The translations under genes and the position numbers were made by a program. This document shows, in pieces, positions 12,422 through 22,498 of a stretch of 49,000 nucleotides of DNA. Each line of letters opens with the position of its first letter. The first letter of the stretch is position 1. Source of the DNA: Zygnema cylindricum (lineage: Eukaryota > Streptophyta > Zygnematophyceae > Zygnematales > Zygnemataceae); NCBI GenBank assembly GCA_037447655.1, contig JBBHKE010001338.1, positions 1-49,000 of the forward strand. The letters run 5' to 3'. The notes below the pieces were generated by a model, which did not search any database, was not told the DNA's origin, and worked only from the letters and a program-made list of their open reading frames with translations.

Positions 12422-12493
12422 TAGTGAACTCTCTGAGTATAATTTGCAGGACTTAGATTGTTTTGAGTATCACATGCAATTATTATCAAAGCA

Positions 12494-12921
12494 ATGGCAA
12501 ACTGTTTTTATGCAAAAACAAAAAAAAAATTGTTGTCCATAGCCTATTTCAACTATGGATTACTCTCAGAAACACCACAGACTACCCTTCAAACAGTTGT
12601 GTTTGCGACATCACAAATTACTCCACAAATAAAAAAAATCACCTTAAACTTTTCAAATAGGATATATATTATAGACACTGTAGAATCCCAAATTTATAGC
12701 CAAATCCACAAAGGGATCTAGAAGATATAAGCTCCAGAGTTTACTAAAAACATACAATTTTACAAACTAGCCACTTAGACTTCACAGAATCTTACAGAGA
12801 TACCAGAATAGAATGAAACTGCATTCACATAAAAATTCTGTATTATAGAATAACTTTACAAAATTTCACATGAAAATACCAAAGAGAGTGATCGCACCAA
12901 CAGGTCAAAGATGCATGCCTT
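12494..12921. other. Spacer of the inverted repeat
   Basis: About 430 bp of AT-rich DNA separates the two arms. Short open frames near 12494-12721 have no recognisable motif. Confidence 0.5.
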
Positions 12922-13865
12922 TGCTTTGATAATACTTGAGGTGATGCTAAAAATAATCTAAGTCTTGCAAGTTATACTCAGATAGTTCACTATTAAATGT
13001 ACGAAGGCATAATAGCCGTACGGTATCTAACATCTACGTGAACAATTGCACGTATACCCGAATAAGTCGAGGTATGTCAGACTAAACAAGTTTACACTAA
13101 AAAACTAATTAGCAAAAAGACAAACCTCTGTTGTACATAACATTTACACCGACATCTCCGCAAAATCTGCTTACGAATATGAATCTTCTTACGTCAAAAA
13201 CCAAACAACCATTAAGTTGCCACTAAGCTACCAACATTACTCAAAGTTCATCCTATTTATATTATCCGCAGATGCGTCAGCTGCGTTGTCCGTACAGATC
13301 ATATAAAATTAACCGCATCTGCGTTGACTTAACTGCGTCGCGACTCCTCCGTACCAACGGAGCATATTCCAACATTTTTTTTATTCCACATCGGATCGCT
13401 TCGCGATCCATTTGTCAATGCTTGTTGACGCCACTCAATGAGTCTTTTACGTCACTGTGCGCTCCCCCAATCCGTGAATCAATTCGAACATCGATATTAA
13501 ATCCATTTAGCAATTATGCATGAAGTTTCACGTACACACGAAACTGACTTTTCAAAACAACACTCCACCGAACATTTAGTTTCGTGCACCTAAAAAAAAA
13601 TATGCATCGTGTAATGCTATGCTGCTATGTTGCGCTAGTTCGCAATCCCAGCGCAGTATGAATACAATGTGCAACCTGTCCTGCTACGCTACCATGCTGC
13701 GCTAATTAGACATCGAAGCCCAGTACGAATACAATATGCAGTGTGTACTGCTATGCTGCCATGCTACGCTACTTTGACATCGCAGCCATAACAGCTGCTC
13801 CTTTTCAACCTTAACTTCCTCCTCACAGCCTCATCTACTGAGAACTAAAGCTTTCAAATTCAACA
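12922..13865. repeat. Right arm of 3-kb inverted repeat
   Basis: The inverse of 10888-12493 without the CACCG element, ending CTTTCAAATTCAACA at 13865. Similarity is high but not perfect, with substitutions and small indels along the arm. The arms are therefore not a very recent duplication or an assembly mirror artefact. Confidence 0.75.
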
Positions 13866-14605
13866 GGGTTTAGTAGTAGGTATTTTTGAGTAGGCAGACC
13901 AATACTTGGTGAAACTTAGGTTACTCTCTCTAAGAGAGTGTAACTATAAATGTCATCTTTATCCAACCATAACTTATTGCTCACGGGAACAAATCACTTG
14001 ATTCTCTTTGCTATTGACATAAGAGAGGCTTGTCTCCACAAGAGTGAGGATGGTCAGAGTCATTGCTTGCTAGGGTGGTTGTTATTCTTGGTGAGACTAA
14101 AGGGGGTCAGGGTTATCCTAAAGGTTTGGTGTCAGCTGCCTACTCTGAGGACCTATGGAGGTGTCAGAGTTGCAATTATTTCAAGCTTTTGCTCTTGTCA
14201 GATATCTAAGAGAGTCGCGACTTCATGATACTCATGAAGGCCCCCCACTTCGGTAATGCATATTTTATAAAAAGTTTCTCAATTTTTACAATTTTGGGGA
14301 ATCGGAGGGGCAATGTTTTTCATTGTCATTATAATATCTTTTTTTTATGTTACATTCGTTATGGAGAGACAATTTTACAAAATAAACCAAATGTAAAGTT
14401 GGTTTGTTTGAATTTTTCCAACTTTATGGTTGCTTCTTGAAACCTTTCCAGAAATCGTATAAGTTCGATAAGGTGAGTTTTATCGATACAAGCAAAAAGC
14501 ATCATTTTTTTTTTCCTTTAGTAATTGATCGTATCACATTGAATGCATCGTAAATACTCTTAAGCATTCGGAGCAAGTATTTCGTTGCGTTGCGTTTTCT
14601 TTCTT
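13866..14605. other. Intergenic DNA, no gene recognised
   Basis: Open frames at 13950-14228 and 14225-14440 lack recognisable motifs. The DNA is unlike the CGTA-rich sequence further left and contains several AGAG and TCTC words. The final part may be the worn C-terminal region of the hAT pseudogene that lies immediately to the right on the minus strand. Confidence 0.35.
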
Positions 14606-15749
14606 TTAAAGTTTTTTTTTTTTTTTTTGTAAATTACTCTGTTTGAAAAACGTGACCAATGAGTTAAACGAGTTAACTAGATTGAACAATTTAGGAACTT
14701 CCACATCGTATCTGTAAATTTTAGAAGGTTCACTCTTGTTCAGGATCGTTGTCATAATTGTAGCAATTTTATGGTCCGCGGAAGGTATCGAAGCAAACAT
14801 ACATTGTAGACCTTTAGTTCCACACATGTTGGAGTCACTGTCGGTCATGACAATGCAACGATTTTCTAAGATGTCAAAATTGGACATTTAAAAATTAGTC
14901 TAACAATATTTGAAAGACGTTAAAACATTTTCCACGGTGTGTTTTTCATCCAAAAAATAATCGACTTCAAGCGACCGTGCATGAAGTTTATATTTTTTGT
15001 TAATAAAACGAGCGGTTACAATAATGAATGAGGTTTTTTTTTTTTATCGTCACGGTCTTGAGATCGGTCGTAAATGGGACAAAAACATTGTTATCGACAT
15101 TTTTCCTTAGTTTTGGGATGATCAAACTACAAATATCATTGGTAAAAGGTACAATGTAGTTTTTTACACTATTGACGGATTAGAGTAGTTAGTCGATGTC
15201 AACACTTTTGCTGGAAGAAACACTAACATCAAAAAATGCTTGAAAACCTGGGAAATAAAAAACAATAAGAAAATAGCATTCACTCACTAACCATGATCAA
15301 TAAAGAAGGTTTCTACCGAAACAATATTTTTTAATGGATAGAAAAATAAAAAACAACATCATGACAAACCAAATAAGAATAAAAAAAAAGCGTACGAATA
15401 TAAATTATTGATAAGAATATATTGATGAAGCTCAAATATATAAAGTTATTAACAAAACAAGTTATAGTGACATATACACTAAAGCCATCTTAAATGGAAT
15501 TTAAAACAAATCATACCTGAACCGTCGACTACCGAAAATGGTCGAAGGTCCTCACAACACATCAAAGCCACCATTTTCGCAAATTTTTTTTTGGTCACTC
15601 ATTTTCGCATCCGTTTTTGAAAGAAACTTACGAAGAATTCCTCTTGAATTATCATTGTCGGCCAAAGCTGGACATGTGTGAGTGGTGATTGTTGAAATAC
15701 CATTTGCTAACTTGTTTTGATAAACTATGAAACATGTATTACAAGCCAC
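14606..15749 (-). pseudogene. hAT-type transposase remnant (BED finger to mid domain)
   Basis: Read on the minus strand from 15749. A BED-like zinc finger comes first: ACNTC, a GIST motif and HTC in the usual order. Next, in a shifted frame after an A-run near 15590, comes CEDLRPFSVVDGSG, matching the hAT wording in which a PFSVV-like segment follows the finger. A GT donor directly follows (15507) and an AG acceptor near 15250 joins it to GFQAFFDVS, so one intron may survive. Stops and frame changes follow. A last open part at 14606-14887 has TDSDSNM and a later VTFFKQSNLQ segment, as in the central hAT domain. It ends in a poly-T run read as Lys codons. The family call is by motif recognition; the gene is clearly broken. 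Confidence 0.55.
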
Positions 15750-16203
15750 AAAACCTACCCCCTTTAACCTGTTTTTGTTTTATGTTTTAGATTCATAGGC
15801 ATGTTCAAATTTTTTCTAACAACTTGAAGTGGCCCTGCTTTCTTTCACTAGGAAATACTGAGCAATTTCACCATTTTTTGATTTTTGAAGTTCGTTTTGG
15901 ATTTTAGTTAAGGGAAGCGAGGATGTTTTTCTCCATTTTAGTGTATGACTAGGTTTTGTTTGAATTGTGGCCGAGTTTCTCTAGCTAAAATAGCAATTCA
16001 ATTTATCGATTTATTGTTTGAAACATGTGAGTAAGCTAATATATATGATTTGTCGTGGGAAAATGACGTAATAATTTGATTTTTACTGATTTATTGACCA
16101 ATAATTACTACATGACGCATGCCATTGACATAATGATATGATATGTTTGTGGAAACACGGTATAAAATGTATAATTAGCACTTTGCAATAATGTATGACG
16201 TAT
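15750..16203. other. Intergenic DNA with partial R1 segment
   Basis: AT-rich with no gene. About 16108-16196 resembles the start of R1 (CATTGACATAATGATATG, GTGGAAACAC and a TATAATTAGCACTTTGCAATA stretch). It seems to be a partial R1 duplicate directly before the longer copy. Confidence 0.45.
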
Positions 16204-16269
16204 GAGTAAGCCAATGATTACGATATGTCGCGTGATATTGACCTAATAATTTGACATATTCGTGGAAAC

Positions 16270-16832
16270 CATAGTCCAAAAGTAGGTGTTTTTATGGTAG
16301 GCCTTTGGTAGACGCACAAAACTTGGCACAAAACTCGCGTAGAGTAAGCATATTGTACGTGTGTGCGTTGTGCACACTCCTGTACGAACGTACGAATCTG
16401 ACGTATCATCATAGTACAGCGCACGTCGCCGTACGAATTTTATTAGCGAACTGACATGGCGCAGGATGACATTACGCGTGAAAAAAAACCCGAAAAAAAA
16501 AACGCGGATGTAAGTCCTATCGTAAGTTGTGTTGTGGGCTTTTCATGTGATCTTCTTAGATCGCTACTTTGATCAACGACCGTTCGATCGTCCAAATTTG
16601 ACGGTTTAAATAAAATATACCTCAAAACTCACGAAAAAATAAAATTTTGTCCGAATGTTTTTCAAAATTTAGACATGGCGTTGAATTCTCTATCAATCGA
16701 TGTGCAACTCAACCGTGTTACTATTATTTTTTATTTTGCGACCAATACAATATGGGTCTTAAGGTCATATTGTATGTTTTGCGTACAATTGGCATATTGT
16801 ATGGGCCTATTTTCACCTACTTTTGAACTATG
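16270..16832. mobile_element. Non-autonomous hAT-like TIR element, copy 2
   Basis: Ends are CATAGTCCAAAAGTAGGTG and CACCTACTTTTGAACTATG. The flanking 8-bp duplication GTGGAAAC lies at 16262-16269 and 16833-16840. The paralogous empty site in R1 (9633-9640) has GTGGAAAC once. It is 563 bp long, inverted with respect to 2448-3420, and has no coding capacity. Confidence 0.88.
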
Positions 16833-17102
16833 GTGGAAACACTGAATAAAGTGCGCAATTAACTTTACAATACAGTACGATTCGGGGCCCTCATCTTCCA
16901 GTAAGATTTGCGAACCGTGTCAGATTTGTGACGGTAATCATGATGTCACGTACTTCCACGATACCAAGAGTACAAAGTACAATAATGATGGATAGTATGG
17001 ACAGTACAAAAATTTCTTTTTTTTTCGTTTTTAAGTTACCCGACCGTACCCGCTTTTATTCTCTTTTCTTGTGAATCAACCGCCCGAATCACCCCGACCC
17101 CC

Positions 17103-17418
17103 CAGAAGAAGCATTATTTTATATTAAAGTGGCTTTAAAGGGGGATTATCAAATTATTAAAAGCGAATTAGAAAAATTGATAAATTATACCCATAGTAAA
17201 GATAAGATTACTTATAAGGATGTACAAGCGGCTATAAGTCTGGACTTGTCTGCTAATGGAGATGAAATGTGTATATTTTTTAGTAAGAAAGCTCCGTTCT
17301 AGTAACTGTTGTAATTCCCCCTACAACAAAATAAGCTATAACTATAACGTCTGAAATCATTATTGCTTATGTAGGAGGAAATGCTTGTAAAATAATCAGT
17401 TATATTACCGAAAGCTTT
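17103..17418. other. Bacterial-like insertion inside R1
   Basis: R1 reads CGACCCCC followed directly by AAATTTGG at 9890-9900, and nearly the same at 38875-38890. Here about 316 bp sit between those words. The insert is AT-rich, lacks terminal repeats and lacks an obvious target duplication. It holds a 65-codon frame described separately. The remaining 115 bp (17303-17418) is unassigned; on the minus strand part of it reads as a hydrophobic stretch. Confidence 0.7.
17105..17302 (+). pseudogene. holA: Fragment resembling C-terminal part of Rickettsiales DNA polymerase III delta
   Basis: The frame runs 65 codons to a TAG at 17300 and is open to the left edge of the insert. It reads ALFYIKVALKGDYQIIKSEL, then EKLINYTH, KITYKDVQ and GDEMCIFFSKK. 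In the HolA (clamp-loader delta) family this region has a KGD...IK-ELEKL-Y helix followed by an IT-xxDV segment, and the wording here is closest to what I recall for Rickettsiales. The fragment lacks the N-terminal AAA+ part and the remainder of the C-terminus. It has no start codon in context and is surrounded by eukaryotic repeat DNA, so it is a dead fragment. Other explanations are a chance frame or a mitochondrial or other bacterial sequence. The family call is from memory and unverified. Confidence 0.5.
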
Positions 17419-17568
17419 AAATTTGGCTGCCGAATCCGTTCTGGATCCGTCACGGGCTGTCGGTTACGGTTATTGTTAACCGTTTGTGACCTCGGACGTC
17501 CAGCCAACCCCTTACAAATATAGCTGTCCGTACATAAAGACCTTACCGCCAGCCTTTTAAGGCGCTAA

Positions 17569-18346
17569 GGGTGCGTCTCTGTGTGCTTATGTAAGGGTTT
17601 TTTTCTATCGTTTTCCTGTAAAACTTAGAGCCGTACCGCGTAAGTTTCAACTGTACGATAAAATAAATAAATAAAAGTACATTTTGCGTCATCATCGAAT
17701 TTAAAACGTACTACATTTTGTCGTCTTGTGTTCTTCGACCCACTTCGACGACAAAAAACGTCATCTTCAACCTTATCTTTGAAATACAGGGCCGATGTGT
17801 TTTAAAATTAGGGATTATATATAAACAAATAGGAACACGTATTCGCACGTGTAATATTTTGTTCAAAAAATTCAAACGATTTCAAGCGACGTGGAAGTGT
17901 ACACGATTCGCAATGTTTTGTCCGTTTTTGTTTAATACGACAAAGAGAAGTACACATTTTGTTTTGTTTTGTCCGTTTCCATCCGGTGCAGGTATTTTTT
18001 TTGCAGGGGTCTCAAGGTTCCGATGCCATTTCACGTCGAGCCGACAATAGACGCAAAGTCAAAACGCATCTTCTTCAACCGTGAAACGGCACAGGCTGGA
18101 GGGCGGTAGGTCTACAATGTCACGAAAAATCACGCGACGTCACAAGCAGTTACGAAAAATGACGTGGGTCATCACAGATTGTAGACGTTGACAGCCGTCA
18201 CGGGCATTGTCGACGTATACAATCGTCACGCCCTTAAGTGACAATTTCGTTTGGTACACATAGGGACACCTGAAATCCGGGTCCGCCGGATCTGCGCTAA
18301 AAAACAAAAAAAATACTCTAAGTTTGAAGTACATAGAGACGCACCC
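17569..18346. mobile_element. PIF/Harbinger-like MITE, copy 1
   Basis: Ends are GGGTGCGTCTCTGTGTGC and TACATAGAGACGCACCC, with the duplication TAA at 17566-17568 and 18347-18349. R1 at about 10042-10056 shows the empty site, GCGCTAACTCC. A 3-bp TWA duplication with GGG ends is typical of PIF/Harbinger and Tourist-like MITEs. A plus-strand open frame at 17718-18050 corresponds to a longer minus-strand frame in the second copy (43730-44502). It shares SCVLRPT, QGRCVLK and AMFCPF, but no known domain is recognised. Confidence 0.85.
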
Positions 18347-18526
18347 TAACTCAATCTCGGACAACACGCCGTCAAACATGCGGTACTGGGAAGGTACATC
18401 TCTTCCTACGCGGTCAGCCACGTGTCATCCGTAAGGTATCTATATTTTGAAATATTTCAGCGTGGATCGACCGCCACGAGGTGAGCCTATCCGACAATAT
18501 TTTGCGCCAGCTGTCAGGTCACATTA

Positions 18527-18722
18527 CACCGCCAATCGCTATTAGAGTCAAGGATTAAATAGCGTAAAAAAAAATAGCGTTATTGATTATAATTTAGTAT
18601 CTGAGACGTGGCAGATTATGGTCCACCTACTTAAATAGCGTTATTAATTGTATTTCAGGTTATTTTTTTTTGAAAGAAGAGCACCGAATTGGCGTTATAT
18701 ACTCTAATAGCGATTGACGGTG
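18527..18722. mobile_element. Short CACCG-family element, complete
   Basis: Ends CACCGCCAATCGCTATTAGAG and the inverse CTCTAATAGCGATTGACGGTG differ at one base. TA flanks lie at 18525-18526 and 18723-18724. The empty site in R1 (about 10222) reads CACATTAGTACAAG, placing this element at the first TA. It is 196 bp with no frame. Confidence 0.9.
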
Positions 18723-18727
18723 TAGTA

Positions 18728-19226
18728 CACCGTGAATCGCTATTACCGTGTTGGTCGCTAATTGAGGTACCCTGTTTTTTTGGGCAAATTCTCAAATAGA
18801 ATTATGCATTCTAAATGTTCCTACATGCTATTTGAGGTGTTCCATAAAATAGGATTCATGACTATAATATAGTGCCATCGTAGATAGTGTGGTGTACGGT
18901 CTGTCAAAGACGTACTTTTTTGTACTTTTTCAAGTAGAAAAGTACATAAAAGATATTCACGCTGTCAAGGAGTCGCGCTAACATGCAATTGCGTAAATAT
19001 TTTTCGGCATTCGCGGATGTAAAAAAAACGCAACGGCGTACGATTTGAACAATTTCGTACATGCACATATTTTAGTGTGAAAATATTATGCACCGAAATT
19101 TTGTACAAAGCAGTTTACAAATTAGAGTATACGAAAAATTAGAATAAAACAGTCCCAATTAGCGTAAATAACGCTAATTGTTTCATTACGCTATCTATTT
19201 CATTACGCAAATAGCGATTCACGGTG
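18728..19226. mobile_element. Long CACCG-family element, complete
   Basis: Starts CACCGTGAATCGCTATTACC and ends ATAGCGATTCACGGTG, with TA at 18726-18727 and 19227-19228. It occupies the second TA of the same R1 site, one base away from the previous element. The interior near 18895-18950 has the GTACGGTC...GACGTAC near-palindrome and a GTACTTTT...AAAAGTAC stem. It is 499 bp. Confidence 0.9.
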
Positions 19227-19306
19227 TACAAGTTTGTACACTTTTATCTGAAGCACATCCATTGCATGTATGGTATATGTAATCCTATGCCAGTTTTCGT
19301 GTACTA

Positions 19307-19522
19307 CACCGTGAATCGTTATTCGCGTAAAGGTTTCTTTAGCGTGCAGGAACAATTACCGTCATTTACGCTAATTGAGAATTTGGAAATTTTCAACGAA
19401 ATCGTTTATTCTAATTAGGAATTAGGGTTTTTTAAATAGTGTGGATAATTATATTTGAGAATTTGCAAAAAAAAAAAAGGTACCTTAAATAGCGTCCATT
19501 ACGCCAATACCGATTCACGGTG
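19307..19522. mobile_element. Short CACCG-family element, complete
   Basis: Starts CACCGTGAATCGTTATTCGC and ends CAATACCGATTCACGGTG, with TA at 19305-19306 and 19523-19524. R1 (about 10305-10315) shows the empty site GTACTACAGTACC. It is close in sequence to 26282-26476 (shared AAAGGTTTCTTTAGCGTG) and is 216 bp. Confidence 0.9.
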
Positions 19523-19529
19523 TACGGTA

Positions 19530-20033
19530 CACCGCGAATCGTAACTAGAGTAAATTACTCTAATTAGGTCGCTCGAAACTTCGACTCTGTCACATGAAAT
19601 AGAGTAAATGATTATAATTTTTTCATTATTCTATTTAAGGTAAAGTTTAATTAGCGTTTTTAATTCTATTATGGGTTCGTTGTAAATAGTATGGAGTATG
19701 GACGGTGTTAGACCGTGCAAAAATGTACTTTATTAAGTAAAAAAAAAGTACAAATCATGATTTAATACAGGCCGTTAACATGTAACTGCGTTTTAACAAA
19801 CCATGTAGTGCAAACGTCATAGTGACGATAAACTGTACGTTTTGCCAAATTCTGTACGATTACCTTATTTACAGTAGAGGATATTAGCGTGCCAAATTAG
19901 AGTACTTAAATAAATTAGAGTAAACTTCATAGTTGAAAAAGCTCTATCACATAAATTAGCGTTAATTTCTCTAATTTGTTTTTTTAGTTTTTGTACTCTA
20001 ATTTTTTCATTACTCTAATTACGATTCGCGGTG
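19530..20033. mobile_element. Long CACCG-family element, complete
   Basis: Starts CACCGCGAATCGTAACTAGAG and ends CTCTAATTACGATTCGCGGTG, with TA at 19528-19529 and 20034-20035. It sits at the second TA of the R1 site used by the preceding element. The interior has TTAGACCGTGCAAAAATGTAC next to a T-rich and A-rich stem. It is 504 bp. Confidence 0.9.
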
Positions 20034-20515
20034 TACCTTACTGTAACAATGTGTTTGTTTGACGTGATATTTCTTACAGTTCCTGTGTACGAAATCTCCC
20101 TCGTTCGCTCATGCTATCCGCTGTCAGCTTCATGTACTTCTGGGACACCGCACAAAAAAAATTGCCCTTAATACAAAATTGTCGGTTTCGTACGCCTGTA
20201 TCCGTCCCGTGGAAGAAATCGATATCCGTGAGATGTCACGGGTCCACTCGGTTAAATAATTGTGTACTTCCCGGAGGTTGGCGGTGTCTCGACACGCGTT
20301 GTCAAGGGTGGCGTTGACGGCTGTCCGTACGGATGGATACTTTCTGACAGTTGTTCAAATCGCATAATACGCACGAAACAAATGTGCGAATAATACGTGC
20401 GTTTCGCATTTATCGATTTTTAAAAAATCGTTAAAATGCGTAGCCGATTATATATCCGTACGTTTTCGTACATTTTTCGAAATTCGAATTTTGAAAGTTA
20501 AAACTCAAATTTTTT

Positions 20516-20734
20516 AATGCAGTTAGAAAACTAAATAAGTAAAAAACCAACGAAAGTGAAAAAACCAGCGACGGCAGCCTCGGTGCTGAACCACAAACGG
20601 TCTCACAGTTGAACTATCAACCCATGACAAGGCTGCCTCGTCAAGTTGGTTCACCATGGCCCCACATAACATGTCACTATTTTAAAAAGAAACTTTCACG
20701 TTGAAGCAAAATAAAAATAAAAAATCTTTGCGTT
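20516..20734. other. Intergenic DNA between R1 and hAT remnant
   Basis: No gene seen. A CACTATTTTAAAAAGAAAC stretch and GC-richer DNA at 20570-20670 have no recognisable match within the window. Confidence 0.4.
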
Positions 20735-21297
20735 AAATCGAATTATTTACTACACGCGAATTTGTTGCCTTCAAATATGGGTCATCCAATAGTCGGAACG
20801 GCAATCCATTGGCAAAGAAATCCGTGGCCCAGGCTACATCTACCTCCTTGTTATGCTTGTTAAAAACATTTTTAATTTTCGTTTGCACACCTTGTACTTT
20901 GTTACTCTAGATCAATGGAAAGCTTTTGGTGAGTTCATCCAAATCGCATATTACACGTTTTTGAGAGCCATGAACCGATTTTACGTTTTCAAAAGCACTA
21001 AAATCCTCCTTCACCTCGTTTGGACACAAAGTGCAAGCTTAAACCCCTGCACTCTTCACAATTCCAATAAGGTGGTTTCTGATCCTAGTGGCTCGAACGT
21101 TGTATTCGAAGTTGCAGTAAATACATTAGCATGACGCGCTTATAGGCATGGATACTTCTGGCGAGGTTCGTAAATGTTTCAACAGCGCCTTCAATGGCAG
21201 TTGCAGTGACCTTTTCTTTGGCATTAGCAATGGCGGTTTCCTTGTAGAGGAGTTTTAATGGCGCCAATCTGTAAAAAATCAAACCTACCGCCCCCAA
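20735..21297 (-). pseudogene. hAT transposase N-terminal remnant with BED finger
   Basis: Read on the minus strand. From 21125 the frame gives CIYCNFEYN, TRIRNHLIG and, after a stop, ACTLCPNEVKEDF. This is the C-x2-C...H...C order of BED fingers in plant-type hAT transposases, where a TRI--HL segment is followed by a C-P-EV segment. Further on, after a second stop, AWATDFFANGLPFRLLDDPY matches the hAT segment that follows the finger (a FF--GLPF motif near the catalytic core entry). Upstream, 21297-21130 is open as an Ala/Glu/Lys-rich stretch. At least two in-frame stops and a truncated C-terminal part make it a dead copy. It is not the same subfamily as the hAT remnant at 14606-15749. Confidence 0.6.
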
Positions 21298-21390
21298 ATG
21301 GTGTTACGTCTCTTTTTTTAAAATTTCGTACAGTTTTCCGTACAGAATATACTAAGCGAATTTTAACGAAATGTATATAACTGACGAGTT

Positions 21391-22120
21391 AGGGTGAAGT
21401 TCCATACGCTTTTGTAATTGTACGGCAAACTCTACAGACCGGGTCGATTGAGTCGAAGTTCCATCACGTAGAGCCTGTAAGCCATGTGTTCTAAATTGAC
21501 TAGCGCCAAGCAAGCTACGATCCGATATTGAATATCTTTCAGATTTTAAGCACCGACAAACTTAACTTCAAATCTTGACTTAAGTACCATGTACCTGCGT
21601 ACAACGTGACCATACGACAAAACTTTTATACATTTTGCAGACGGAGCCAACTCATTTTTTAGGGTTTCAGTTTTCGAACATAAGGAAAGTCCTTCGACAA
21701 AAATAGTGTGACAAACAAATGTTACCGAAAATAGCGTGACGAGGGAATGTTACGAAATTTCGTTTTTAGTTTCGTTTATATTTTGGAAACTGCGTGTCAT
21801 GTGGAAATCTTAAGATTTTTCGTTGGTTTTCCATCATGGTTCGTAGCTTAATTGTCCACCGTGTCACAATTTTTTTTTTCTGTGTATGCCAACCCACCTC
21901 GTCAAGGTGGGTTGTGTCTAACAGAGATAATTGAAGCGAACTCATCGCAGTTGAACATCCGACGGCCAGCATTACCTCCTCCAAGACCTGCGGATAGTAT
22001 TGGCAAGATTCTCTGTAGTGTTGGTTTTCGTATTAAAACAAAATAGGTGGTACGATCTGATACGGAGAGTCGCGGATTTCTGTTAGAAACGCCACTTTTC
22101 GCTTGATGGAACTACACCCT
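21391..22120. mobile_element. AGGGTGAAG-family TIR element, best copy
   Basis: The left end AGGGTGAAGTTCCAT (21391-21405) and right end ATGGAACTACACCCT (22106-22120) match as inverses at 14 of 15 bases. TT lies before and TA after. The interior is related to 8160-8720 in inverted orientation. It contains no intact gene. Confidence 0.65.
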
Positions 22121-22498
22121 TATACGTAGAAATTGCAAAAAACGAAAAATTCGCACGAATTGAATAACTATGTTTTCTGACGAGGTTAGGTGGACACTCC
22201 TCAAAAGTCCAAACCTAATGTCGCGTAAGTGTACATGTTGTACGGTTTTTGTTTTTTTTGAAGGTGTCGACTACCAGTTTCTGCTGTCCACACAACAATT
22301 TCCTTTACTTTGGCTATTTTTTAGCATTAAGCAGTTATTTCCTTTTTTTGAACCCTTTTGTACCTTGATGGATTTTTCCATCGCTCTTTTTGAAATAAAG
22401 AAGTGATATTAAGTCCATTTCCATTTCCGTCCTTCTACAATACTACAGTACAGTTCCGTACTAATGAAAACCTGAAACTAATGGAAATTTTGAAACTA
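22121..22498. other. Intergenic DNA, no gene
   Basis: Contains a segment (22325-22405) similar in inverted orientation to 27590-27650 (shared TTTTTGAAATAAAGAA-type and ACCTTGATGG words). This is a dispersed repeat of unknown class. Confidence 0.4.

Larger units (their letters stand above)
10888..12493. repeat. Left arm of 3-kb inverted repeat
   Basis: The arm starts TGTTAAATTTGAAAGC and ends ATTATCAAAGCA, with a CACCG-family element inserted at 11804-12421. Without that insertion it is about 0.99 kb and is the inverse of 12922-13865. The TG...CA limits and a purine run (TTTAGGGGAG) just before 10888 resemble an LTR and its polypurine tract. No primer site or polyprotein is visible. A perfect 7-bp hairpin, GGATCGC-AAA-GCGATCC, occurs near 11357-11373 and is kept in the other arm. 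Confidence 0.75.
16204..20515. repeat. R1 repeat, copy interrupted by seven insertions
   Basis: Aligns piecewise with 9579-10745. The insertions, in order, are: hAT-like element 16270-16832, bacterial-like fragment about 17103-17418, Harbinger-like element 17569-18346, and CACCG-family elements 18527-18722, 18728-19226, 19307-19522 and 19530-20033. Six of the seven have target duplications visible against the uninterrupted copy. Removing all seven leaves about 1.2 kb, the size of the other copy. Confidence 0.75.

Noticed and set aside
10888-13865. A complete LTR retrotransposon
   Set aside because: The LTR-like units are inverted with respect to each other, and the spacer has no primer site or polyprotein.
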